Origin: Malania oleifera
Lineage: Eukaryota > Streptophyta > Magnoliopsida > Santalales > Ximeniaceae
Direction: 5' to 3'
Length of the DNA: 64,000 nt
Assembly (NCBI RefSeq): GCF_029873635.1
Contig: NC_080422.1
Span: 9,207,764-9,271,763, forward strand
The notes under the pieces are model-generated. The model saw nothing but the letters and a program-made list of their open reading frames with translations, made no database searches and was not told where the DNA came from. Below, piece after piece: positions 47,161-58,566 of the stretch. The position numbers were made by a program, and so were the translations under genes. The number at the start of each line of letters is the position of its first letter. Position 1 is the stretch's first letter.

Positions 47161-47574
47161 ACTAAGAAATCATCCCAATTTTAAAGATGGAGACTTCAAA
47201 TCAAAGTTGGATACTTAAAACTAAGTAGTAATCATTCTTCCTATCAAATAATTTGTACTTATATTATTCCAAAATTTTATACTAATTTGTTCTATAAATA
47301 TTATTTTGTAGGGCCTACGACTTGTTGAATGATGATGATGATAAGGACGATGATGACTATGATGATGATGATACACACTATTTTTTGTATTTTTGCTATG
47401 TGGAAATGCCACATATATGATATTTGTACATTCTAAAACTTTTTATGTATATATTTTTCATTTTCTTAACGATTATAGCAATTGATCTATAATTATGGTT
47501 CAATATGATGTGTGATTAAATGTAATTACAAGGTTTTTACAAGAATTCCTGATTTTTTTTTTTAATTGTATTAA
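47161..47574. other. Spacer with GAT-rich segment
   Basis: Holds a (GAT)n-like run at 47329-47382 that could encode a run of Asp after a possible acceptor ttttgtag at 47302-47309, ending in a stop near 47418. This might be a last exon of a transposon gene, but there is no homology support. Confidence 0.35.
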
Positions 47575-48041
47575 ACTTTTAGTAACGGTTTTAAAAGCAT
47601 TACTAAAAGTTGGCCTAAAAGTCGAACAATAGTGACGGGTAAAAACCATCACTAAACTAAAAGTCGCATAATAGTGACAGTTTCAAAACCATCATTACAA
47701 AACAAACTACTAGTTACAGTTTAGAACCGTCACTTACAGTCCAACAATAGTGACAAATCTCTATCCATTACTAATAGTAGATTTTTATTGACGATTTTTA
47801 GTTCAAAAATAGTGTCAATTTTAGTAACGATATTATACCTTTAGTGACAGTTCGCATCTGTCACTAATACTCAATTATTAGTGATGATTTTGAAACCGTC
47901 ACTAATACTAAGTTAAGTAGGCAATTATAGTGACTAATTTGTTATCGTCAATAGGCGATCACTAATAAGTAATAGTGACGGTTTGCTATTATTAGTGACA
48001 GTTTCTAGCCGTCACTAAAAGTTTTTTTTTTTTTTATAGTG
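47575..48041. mobile_element. CACTA-like transposon terminal region
   Basis: Dense direct and inverted copies of tagtgacggtt/aaccgtcacta words, typical of CACTA subterminal repeats. The right edge, tttatagtg at 48033-48041, reads CACTATAAAAA on the minus strand. The opposite terminus was not identified, so element length and any transposase are unknown. The tandem repeat to the left may belong to it. Confidence 0.6.
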
Positions 48042-48189
48042 TGGGATCTTCCTTTTTTCAAACAAAATCCTTGATCCTTTAGTTTACCAACTAAACATCT
48101 TTTGGGAGGCTTTCATGAATTTTAACTTAAACTATTATTCCTAACAAAATATTTTAATAGTTAGAGTTTGAAGTCTCTATGGGGATATT

Positions 48190-48560
48190 TGTGGTAACCT
48201 GGCCCAAAAAAGAAGTTAAATTAAATTAATTAATTAAATAATATAATTTAATATATTATATTATATTATATATATAAGATTACCCACCTGAAGCTTCAAA
48301 GGAAGCTTCAGGAATTTATAATTCCAAAGAGTCTGCGCTCACTCAAGTACATCCACCCACCCTATTATAAACAATTATTAAAAAACATGAACTTTTTTGA
48401 AAAACATAAATAATTTAAAAAACAAAAAAGGACAAGAACGGTTGGAACAAAGGACGGGTGTAGATTCGGAGTATATCCTCTCTCTCTCTCTCTCCCAAAA
48501 AAAAAACCACAATGCGACGTTTATGTTTCATGTTTTTTTTTTTTATAGTTGAAAAAAATA
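48190..48560 (+). mobile_element. Gypsy-type LTR fragment, plus strand
   Basis: Starts TGTGGTAACC and runs through an AT-rich segment resembling the reverse complement of 1045-1168. It has a perfect 26-bp palindrome at 48287-48312, a TATTATAA box at 48363 and a CT tract at 48478-48494. This order (start, palindrome, TATA, CT leader) matches the gypsy LTRs at 54237 and 56067. It is cut by the SINE at 48566. Confidence 0.5.
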
Positions 48561-48565
48561 TATAT

Positions 48566-48875
48566 GTGCCCACGGGCACGACGCAGTGGAAAGGAGCCGG
48601 ACAATCAAGTGTGAGCATCTGGGGTTCGAATCCTGATAGATACACTCAATGAGCCAGCAATTGATACGAAAAGCAGTCGTGTCTTGTGGTTGGTAAACTG
48701 AGATATGTCTTGTAAGGCGGATTGGCCAAAAGTCTAACCGGGTTGTGGGTAGACTATGACCGCATCTAGATTTCAAGGGAAACACATCAAGTGGGAAGGT
48801 CAACGATCCATGGGTTTGGTGTTCCTCAAGGGAGGGCATCGATGAGCAGGAGTTTTCATATAAATTAAAAAAAAA
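48566..48875 (+). mobile_element. tRNA-derived SINE
   Basis: Begins gtgcccacgggc. A-box-like ACGACGCAGTGG at 48578-48589, B box GGTTCGAATCC at 48623-48633, tail of A residues near 48866-48876. Its 3' half (gggtttggtgttcc, gagcaggagtt) matches the end of the SINE at 42602. Flanking duplication not resolved because both flanks are A/T-rich. Confidence 0.72.
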
Positions 48876-49465
48876 ATTATATAAAAATAATAATTTTCAA
48901 TTTTTAATATCATAAAATTTCAATTTTTAAAAAAAAATAAATAAAAATTAGATTTTATGGCTTTCAATTTTATGGTAATTTATTTCTTTTTGTGGGTCAA
49001 ATTGCGTGTAATTTTGAAATAAAATATTTGTAAAATGTCTATAAAAAATTTTAAATAACAAGTCATCAGAAAAATATTTTCACCATTTATTAACATTCAT
49101 CATGTTAGCATTGTTCTTGGTATTAAAAAATAAGTTTAAAATTATAATAATTGAATTAATTTTATTTATTTATTTTTTTAGTTATAATATTTTACAGTTT
49201 AGTTGATAAAAAGAGCATACATTCAATTAGATTTTTTATTTTTTTAATTTTGAGATATTAATTATCCAAATACATTCTTAATTTTTTTAATTTTACTTTT
49301 TTTTTTTTATCACTTTCGAAAATTCGATCATAAAATAATTAATTTAGAAAGTTTTTACTATAAAATATGTATACACGCATGACAACGATATTGTCTATTT
49401 TGATTTATTAGACTTCCTAATTTATCTTGCACAAAGGTCGCTCATATCATAGGACTTTTGGTTGG

Positions 49466-49606
49466 TATATATATATATATATATATAATTTTTGTTAAAA
49501 AATATATATAAATATATATTTCTTGGGTATTAACTTATATATATATATATATATATAATTTTTGTTAAAAAATATATATAAATATATATTTCTTGGGTAT
49601 TAACTT
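49466..49606. repeat. 70-bp tandem duplication in AT-rich DNA
   Basis: tttgttaaaa at 49491 and 49561, each preceded by a TA run and followed by tttcttgggtattaactt. The two 70-bp units are virtually identical. Confidence 0.85.
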
Positions 49607-50181
49607 GTGAGGTAATTGAATTATTTCATGGCTCCAAAGAATAAACTATAAGTCGAATCTAATACTGAAAACTTCTTTTGAAAAAAGAAAGCTAGAGGGG
49701 ATCCCGTGTGTTCCACGTATACCACTAAATAAAAAGTAAAGCAAATTCATCCACGGCGCACAAATTGTTGAGCATTGTCAATTTGCGGGACCATCATTAT
49801 CATATACCTTCCGGCGGCCAGCGGGTGGTGGTGGATCCATCGGCGGCGCAGATTTAATCTTGAAAACGAGAGATCGAAGATCGACGGTCGATGATGATCC
49901 ATCAAATTAAAGATAGCTAGCTTTAGGGTTTAGGGAATAAGTTCTTCAGATGGATATCTAGCTAGCAGCCTGGCCAGCTGCTCCATCAGCTCTTCGCATG
50001 CATGCATGGCGACATGTGATTGTTTGAGCTTTGTCTATGCACCACTCTTTTTGGGGGTTGGCTGCTTTTGTTTTTCCTGTTTCGGGGTGAAGCTTACTTG
50101 TTCTTGGAAACAAACAGTATTATTCCATGATAGCTCAAGCTTTCCCCCACACAGGAAGATTTTGATTTGCATTTTGGAAAA

Positions 50182-50183
<2 letters not shown>

Positions 50184-50236
<53 letters not shown>
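50184..50236. repeat. (CT)n microsatellite
   Basis: CT run of about 53 bases. It is followed by a 64-bp partial duplication (gtttcactg..ataaagttgccata) at 50256-50280 and 50318-50340, with a TA run between. Confidence 0.92.
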
Positions 50237-50239
<3 letters not shown>

Positions 50240-50705
50240 CAAAGATATATATATGTGTTTCACTGAATAAAGTTGCCATATCTCTGTGTTCTATATATAT
50301 ATATATATATATACATGTTTCACTGTATAAAGTTGCCATAAATGATATAGACCCTAGCTAGAAGAACTTGGTCGTTGTGAGCATCCAAAGGTCACATGTG
50401 TTTGCTTTGGAATCCGATAGGCCCTTCTAAAGTTCCATTGTTCCTTTGGCTCTCCTCTAAAAACAAAGTTTTGACTTTGGATAATCTTCAAAAAAGGAGT
50501 TGCCTGGTTTCTTCCATCTATATGCCATCTATGTAGACATACACATATTTTGATTCATTGTAATTTTAGCAAGTATTTTTCAAACTCTTTTCTTCAATTA
50601 TTAAACTTGCAGTGGATTATGTCTAACTCTTTATCTGGACTATTATTTTCTTGGAATTCAACAAAGAACACAGGTATTGCTAAAAGAATAAAAGGTTCAA
50701 TTTGA

Positions 50706-50840
50706 GTAGCAATCACTTGCGAGCTTTGGAGAGAGAGAAATACAAGGATTTTTCACGATAAATCTTACACTTCCTCCGAAGTTAGTCGAAAAGTATTAAA
50801 TAACTTATACCATTGGTCTCGAGCAAATTCCTCTCTCTCC
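50706..50840 (+). pseudogene. LINE ORF2 fragment (zf-RVT / pre-RNase H region)
   Basis: One frame reads ELWRERNTRIFHDKSYTS and then SRKVLNNLYHW. This resembles the W(K/R)ERNxRIF segment downstream of the RT domain in plant LINEs. It is an isolated scrap about 135 bases long with no flanking LINE domains recognised. Confidence 0.55.
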
Positions 50841-51513
50841 AATATGGGTCGGAAAGAACTTCTGATTTTCCTTTTAGCCATTGGCCTTTAACCACAACAT
50901 CATGTTTTGGTGTCAATCTTTAATGTTATTACATTTTTATTTGAGGTTCACAAGTTATTATTTCTTGCTTGTGGACGGATTCTTTTTAGGAATGCATGAT
51001 CCTTTTACCTTTTTTAAAAAATATATTCTTTGAGATAGATGTTATATCCTTAGATTGTGTAGTTTGTTTTTCCTCCTACTTTTTAATTAGTATTTTTGAA
51101 TCTCATGCACCTAACAAGTTTGTGTTATTACATAGAATAGTTATGGAATTCGATCCAATGGTAAGTTTTTTGAATAATTATTTCTCATTATGGCATCATA
51201 AATGTTTTGGCATTGTTACTTGTTTATGTTAATAGCACATTTTTGTGTAAAATTTAAATTATCAAATTCTTTTGCTGTAATCTTTTCATTCATATTATCT
51301 TTTCATCTTATGTAATTTAAGAAGGTCATTTGATCTTCAAATAAATGTCTCGTGACTTTCATCATATCTTATTAAGTCTAAATATTATCATAATTTAAAA
51401 CAACTAATCCAACTAGCTATTCTCATATATAGTACTAGCTAGACCAAATTTTTGCAGAAAGTTTAAGAAATTTTCCCATTGCTAGAATAAAATTAGTCAA
51501 AACAAACACAACA

Positions 51514-51559
<46 letters not shown>

Positions 51560-53223
51560 TACATGGCTTGTATTTTTTGCATACACATGTATATGCATGT
51601 CTATATCCCTATGGTTGAAGAAAAAAGAAAGATAAAAATTGGAGATGGGGAAATATCATCTCCTAAAAATTTGAGGGGGGTGTGTATCTCCCTAGTTCAA
51701 TCATGTTAAGCCTCTTCGGTGATTGTATTAGGCACTTTAATACACTGTTTATTATAATCTATGCAAAAAACTAAAAATAAATCTGATAATGGAGCTCGAA
51801 TGTGGGGCAATGGCATCTTTTCAAGATTCTAGAGGTGAGAATAGTCTCTGTAATGGTGAACAATTCAATATTCAAAGGATGGAAAATTAAATAAACATGG
51901 AAGAGGCACAAGTCTTGATTGGTTTAGTTTAAAAGGTAGTCATAAGCTAATATATAGTAACATTTGCTAAAAAGGGTGTGCAGAGGGCACCAATATCTTT
52001 CTCTCATATAATTGTAGTCCCAAATCCTATTATCTAATTATGCAAACCAAGACTATCAGTTCTGTAGGCCTACATTTAACTTAGTGACAAAGAAATCAAT
52101 TGTAATTAAGTCATGATCACCTGAATAAATAACAGGTTAGTGTCAATTTCTTTGAATATTTAAAAACCCATAATCTCATACATACTCTATCTCGTGATCA
52201 TCTTCTAAGTTAGGAGGGTTCGGGTCGATCTCAGTCCAAGACGTTTCAACACAAGTTAAGAGTAAAATGGCCATATTTTTAAAATTCTTGCCAATTTGCA
52301 TACTTTTGGGAGTCTTGCACTGCTAATCAAACAAATATATATACACCAAATAGGCATCTCAATCCCAAATATGCTAGGCATATCATTCTATGTTTTAAAT
52401 TCTGTGAAGTTCAATAAGGATGTATTTTGTTTAGTGGCTAGGCTAAGTTAGGCAAGGGTAAGGACCCTTAGCCTATATTTAGTGCAACAAATAAATAGGA
52501 TTAGACGAATTCATCCCACTCTATGAAATCGCAACCATAATTGAACTTACAAGGAACTCAAAAGTTAGGAACCACCGATTCATCCCTCCACAAAATTTCA
52601 TCTCCCATCTATGCTACAGAACCATGTGCAACCATTGCTAGGAATATTTCTTTGCAACCATATTTTATTACCAATTTGAGAACATGATTCTCATTCACTT
52701 GCTAAATCAAAACGTGGGCTTGATCTAAAATCAAACAGGACCTCACGAAATCTCGTGTAGAATGCCACCCAAACCTTAGCATCTCCTTTCCCTTGTCATT
52801 ATATTTGTTGGTAGCATAAAGGTAGAAATGGTGGTGGTTGTGGTAGCCATTCAAGCATCTGTCCATACTCAATTAAATGACAGAGATCGAATCAAGATAT
52901 ATGAACTTGTAATCTTATAGGAATCGAAACTGAAGCCACCAATAGTGACGATTGATCAATAAATTGAACATATATAACTGTGATTTTTGTATAAATTTCA
53001 TGTTATCTTGTGTTTTGAATTATGATTTTTGTAAGGGTATTTTTTATCTTTTGAAAAACTAAAGAGTTATTATCATATTCTATATAGAGGCGAATTGGAA
53101 CGGGATATCTTTTATAGTTAGTCCAATCTAGTTTACTCCAATCTAATCCTTTCAACTTTTGCCACCAAACTAAATGCACCTGAAATACGTATCCTAAATT
53201 GTCCCGGTCATTCTAATAAATAT

Positions 53224-53254
<31 letters not shown>

Positions 53255-54236
53255 GTACCAAACTATTTTTTTATTGTTTCTTATAATTATATTTTATTTT
53301 AATCCAAGATCACTAGAATTTTGCATTAGGATCTTGGAGGACAAGGAGAACTTATTATTCTACTCATATATATAATATAGAGCCATGTAATGCACAGATA
53401 TTATTAACTTTTAATATAGAAATAAATTTGTTTAAAGACTATTAATATTAATTTAAAAATAATAAGACATTTAAAATATGAAAAAAAAATTAGTTCATCT
53501 AAAATTGTTAAATTTAGACAATTGCAGTAATTGAATAGTTAAACCTTCGACCATTTTGTTATTTAAGGTAATAAAAGTCATTCAATTTCTTCTAATCTAT
53601 AAGAGTTTGTTCTTCAAAAATTAATTGTCAAATTAATACAAACATTAATTGTATTTATATCCTTTTGCATTTCTCACTTAATATTAATCCTTCATTCTAA
53701 TTTGTTTAGTTTAAATTTTTTTTTCATGAATTATAATCTTTAATAATTTAACATTAATAAATGTTTAAAAATATATACTTTTTATTGGAATATCTTTCAA
53801 GAATTCAAAAAAGATGAATTTAACAAAACTATTTATGTTACATTCCTTTATATTTATGAATTTTAAGAAAATCAAGCAGTGGATACATGATTTAGTGCTA
53901 TTACTAATAACTTTGAGAATTATTATATTAGATTTAATTATTATTCTTTTAATTATGGAAAAAAATTAATTAGTGATTAGAATTTTAAAATTTTTTAAGT
54001 TAAAGCTATCAGTATTGGATTTTGAAGTCCAACATTGAGTCTCTTATGATGCATTTGGAAGCATAAATTTCGGACTTTGAATATGGATTTGGGTGGATTT
54101 GAATATGATAAAATATAAAATTTACTACTTAATAGTTAAAAGGTAGTGATAAAGTCATTGCATAAATTTAATAAGCCAATAAAGGTATGAAATTAAAAGG
54201 CAATTAAAATTTTAACCACTCGAAAAATCGAAAAAT
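50841..54236. other. Long AT-rich stretch without recognised genes
   Basis: No conserved domain, LTR edge or RNA gene recognised. Contains an (AAT)n run at 51514-51559 and a (TTTA)n run at 53225-53254. May hold decayed repeats. Confidence 0.45.
51514..51559. repeat. (AAT)n microsatellite
   Basis: Trinucleotide run of about 46 bases. Confidence 0.92.
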
Positions 54237-56066
54237 TGTAACTATTTAAAATAATAAGAAAAATAATAAAAGGCAAGGGGGAAATAGAAGAAATGGAAAA
54301 TGAATTTTAAAGGGTAATAAGTAGGCGCTCGTCGACGAACTTGATTTTCTCGTCGACGAGCAATCTTCTGAGCCTTGTCGCCGAGTATGCATGTCTCGTC
54401 AACAAGGGTTTACCAAGAGAGGTTCTCATATTTCTAAATTTCGTCGACGAGCTTCCGATTTCGTCCATGAACTATGTTCTTGGACTCGTCGACGAGTCCA
54501 GATGTCTCGTCAATGAGGCAATGTGGCAAGTTGCCTATAAATAGGCAAAAATCAGAATTTCAGCGAAGGATTTCATTTTTCTTCTATTTCTCTCTCTAAA
54601 AATGGCCTTTCTCTCTTCAAATCCGGCCTGGTTTTAACCCGATTCGACGATCAGAAGTTACCACGAGACTCTTGGGAAGATTCTCTACAACATAATTAGA
54701 GCATAATTTCGATTTGAAAAGTTTGGGAAACATCGCAAAACTAGGGTAAGTGAGATATTTTAAGATTTTATTATTATTTTGAAATATATGGAACCTAAAA
54801 AGTATTAAATGAGTATTTTTCAGAGATTTGAGTAAGTTGGGATTTTTGGAATACAAGGTCTTTTTCCTGTTCGGTTTAGGTAGAAACTCGAGGAACAAGT
54901 AATGGAAAATATTTTATAATAGCATTTTTATTAATTTTAATCCGGCTAATTTTGGGTTTAGGTATAATTTTCTGAACCATGTTGGTATTGAAAATACTAT
55001 TATTTTTAAATATATAATATATTGGAAAAATTTGTGTGCCATGAAAATAGTTTTGAAAATTTAATGGTTGCGAGTACTGTGAAATGATAATTTAATGTGA
55101 TTATGAATACTGTTTGGGTTGCGATTTTTGCTTGGTTGGATATACTAGCTGGTTGTAGAAACTGATTGTTGTGTATAATGTGGTAGATCTGTGGATGTGT
55201 TGAGTAATTAGAATTGCTATTGATTTGTGTTATGGTTCATGTAAATTGCGATATAGCGTTGGCAGTGGTATGAGGAGGTCATTATATTGTACCTAATATA
55301 ACCGTCATATAACGTTGGCAGTGGTATGAGGAGATCGTTATATGAGCGTTTATATTGGGAGGTAAACATTGGCAGTGGTATGAGGAATTTGTTTATCTAT
55401 TTACCATGAACAGGGTGGTTTGTATTGCGATTTGTGTGATGATTAGTCCTGTGTATACCAGTCCTATGTGGACATGCATGTTGTATTGTGACAGTCCTGT
55501 GTGGACATGTATGCTATATGTTTGATAGTCCTGTGTGGACCATTCCTTTGTGAACACGTATTTTAAATGGATTAGAGTCCTATATGGACGTTGTATTCTG
55601 TGTGGATTGATTGTGTTAGATGTGTATATGTGGAACTTTGTGAAACGATTATTATTGGTTGCGTATAACTTTAATTACTTAAGTTTTTATGGTAAAGTAA
55701 GATACTCTGCCCGAGAGTTTGCTGAGGAAGGCGAGTACTCTGGTAATTATTTGTAGATACCAGGGTAGAGGGAAGCCACTTATATAGGAGGGTGACCATC
55801 CCTATTTTCGGAGACTTTACCTAGATACATAACCCGAGGGCTTACTGAAAAAGGTGAGTGCATTAGTGTTAGCACTAAAGCATAGGGAATCTACTTGTAT
55901 GGGCGGTTAAACTTCCCTATTCTCGAGAATTACCAGTAAAAATAATTATGTATGTGGGCATGTGATTGGGTGACAAAGAAGTTGACCATGGTGTGATATG
56001 AACGCGTTATTTTGGCTGCTATTGGTGGTGAAAATGCGATTGTATGGATATTTTAATTATATATAT
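54237..56066 (+). mobile_element. Gypsy (chromovirus-type) LTR, cut by the element at 56067
   Basis: Probable start TGTAACTATTT, similar to the first 50 bases of the LTR at 56067. U3 has about eight tcgtcgacga-type motifs at 54328-54515, then TATAAATA at 54536-54543 and a CT-rich leader. Three ttggcagtggtatgagga repeats (55255-55395) and several agtcctgtgtgga repeats (55444-55590) follow. The remainder should continue beyond the window after the nested element. Confidence 0.65.
55255..55395 (+). repeat. Minisatellite in gypsy LTR leader
   Basis: Three units containing ttggcagtggtatgagga, about 55 bp apart. The reverse complement occurs three times in the minus-strand LTR at 42363-42500, which ties the two LTRs to one lineage. 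Confidence 0.75.
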
Positions 56067-58263
56067 TGTGACAACCCGAATAAAATGAAATTTAAATAAT
56101 AAAGAGGGAAGGAAATTATCAGAGGACTCATCGACGAAGATAGGATTCGTCAACGAAGGTATAAGAATATTCGTCGATGAAAACAGGATTCATCGACGAG
56201 GAAATACCAAATGAGGTTTTTAAGCAGACTGAATTTCGTCGACGAGAAGTGGATTTTGTCGACAAAATTATTAAAGGACTCGTCGACGAATGACGTGACT
56301 CGTCGATGAATCCCCTGCTCTATAAATATCAAAATCCAGATTTTTAACTTCACAATTAAGCTAACTCTTTTTTTTTCTCTCTCTCTCTCCCCTACACTTC
56401 TCTCTCTCTCCTTCGTCAATTTCGGACTAAATTTACGTCGGATCGAAAATCCAAAGCCACCACGACGCTCCTGGGGAAGTTCTCTCCAAATATGCCAGAG
56501 CAGATCGTTGGTGAAAGCAAGTTGGAAATCATCCCTAAGTTGAGGTAAAGTTTTTTAAACCAAATTTGGTCTTACAGTAGTTATAGGAAATGATATACAC
56601 ATGAAAATACTGAAGTTTAATACTGAGAGTTTTTCATTTTCAGGGTATTGGTCAAGGAATCGTACGGGTGTTAGACTAGAATATTTTGGGGGCTTTCTCA
56701 GTAGCCAGGTAAGGGGATAAACTAAGCTAGTTCTTTTAGAGAAAATGTATATATATATAGCATTTGATTTCAGGAAAGTAAATATGTTCATATATATATG
56801 ATTTATATTTGGGAAAATACTGTTAAAAATGATGGTATGTTGAATATGCGAAAAACTTGTTTAGTGTGGCATGAGTAGAAATTTACATGAAATACTCTTT
56901 TCGAGAATGTGAGTATGTTACGGATTTTTATAATGGAAAACCGGTGTACGGGTCGAGATTTTTATATGTTTTTTCAGCATAAGGGTCGTGTTATATGTAT
57001 GATTTGCCAACATACAGGCTGAGCTATAGATATATTTTGCCGACGTACGGGCTGTGCTATGGATGTGATTTGCTAGCATACGGGCTGTGCTATGGATGTG
57101 ATTTTCCAGCATACGGGCTGTGCTATGATATGATTTGTCGGCGTACGGGCCGAACTATGGATGTAATTTGCCAGCGTAAGGTTTGTGCTATGATTTGCCG
57201 GCATACGAGGCGAGCTATGATAAAAAGTGTAATACCAGCGTACAGACCGATGATTTTCATGATACACGTATATATGCAAAATGATATAATTGATCTGATA
57301 ATTAATGATATGAGATATCCATGTATCACAGTTTCAGTATATGTTATATGATATCAAAACCTGGTTGGCTTGGTTTAGGCTAGCACTTGCACGGTACCAT
57401 TGCTATGTCTCCATGGTCTTCGTGATCATGATATTTGTGTTAACACCGCTGTACGGAATGGTGTGAGATTGGATGGTCGATGTGGTTTTTAAGAAGTGTG
57501 TGATCGCCCCTGGTGTATGGACCAGGTCTGGCAGACCCATCAGACTTACAGATTGTACTTTTGACTTGGCAGTGGTCGGTCAACCATTGTCCGGTCTCGC
57601 CTTCGAGCCACACAACCCAGTCATGTGGGGGTAATACATGACAACAATCAGCTAACCTACCAGAAATATTTTTGTATTATTATTATATGAGATGAAATAT
57701 GTTTATGAAAATGCAGTATGTTCTACCATGTTTTGATGATATATATGTTTTTTCCAGATTTGACAAAACAGTTACTGAATATGTTCTGTAGGGTATATGT
57801 ATAACACGGAATACTCATGTTGCCACACACTGGTATTAGTTTATTTTCCTTACTGAGAGGTGTCTCACCCTAAAATTTTATAAACTTTTCAGGAGCCCCT
57901 GATAGGAGGGCGGGTAAAGCCCCGCTGATTTAGAGTTGTTTGTCTGCCCTCTTTGAAGGGTAAATATTTTGATAGGGTCGGTTGTATTTTGTGGAAATGG
58001 CCCTTAGATATCTTTTTTTTTTTGGGTTGAGTGTTGTATATATACATATAGTGATTGTAGTAACTCTAGTATTGTAATGTATGGTATAATAAGGTGTTTG
58101 TGATTTATGTTTCCTGCTGCATAGGCTTCCGTGATGTATTTTTGATGTATCCCTGGTACCCACGGGTCCAGGTGGATTATGATCTACTGAGTTAGGATTT
58201 GTGATGTTGATTTTATTATAATAATAATAATAAATAAATGGAAAAAATAAGCAAGTCGTCACA
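56067..58263 (+). repeat. Chromovirus 5' LTR (2197 bp)
   Basis: Starts TGTGACAACCC and ends GTCGTCACA. Eight tcgtcgacga-type motifs at 56127-56310 lead to TATAAATA at 56321-56328, then a CT-rich leader. Confidence 0.88.
56944..57250 (+). repeat. 33-bp minisatellite in chromovirus LTR
   Basis: About eight degenerate units containing tttgcc, gcatacgggctg and gctatggatgtg at roughly 30-35-bp spacing. Noncoding; typical of long LTR leaders. Confidence 0.78.
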
Positions 58264-58266
58264 GTT

Positions 58267-58279
58267 TGGTATCAAAGCC
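58267..58279 (+). promoter_or_regulatory. Primer binding site (initiator tRNA-Met type)
   Basis: TGGTATCAAAGCC, three bases after the LTR end. Matches the usual TGGTATCAGAGC with one change. Confidence 0.8.
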
Positions 58280-58566
58280 TAGGTTGCTAGGTTCTATAGA
58301 CTTTAGAATGCAGCGGAAACAATACCAAAGTTTAGGAAATGATTAAAGGTTTTGTTCTACAGTCTAGAGGCAAGACTTTCGTGGTAGTTTTTGTGTTTTT
58401 CCTGAGGTGATGATTTCAGGAAAACCATAGTAAGCTATTGTCGGGTTGTGTTCCTAGAATGTAGGACTGGGGATTAGAAATGAGTTTGAAATGTTGAGAT
58501 AAGTGGTGAGGATAGGTGGGTAAATTATAAGGATAGAATTTCTGAGTTGTGTTTGTTGTTTCCAGG

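Larger units (their letters stand above)
48876..50705. other. Intergenic stretch with microsatellites
   Basis: AT-rich up to 49700, a GC-richer noncoding part at about 49750-50000, then microsatellites. No protein gene supported. Confidence 0.5.

Noticed and set aside
49750-50000. GC-richer segment as a possible gene or miRNA start
   Set aside because: No sustained frame and no stable long hairpin seen by eye.
57930-58262. 110-codon minus-strand open frame
   Set aside because: Lies at the end of the chromovirus LTR and reflects base composition only.
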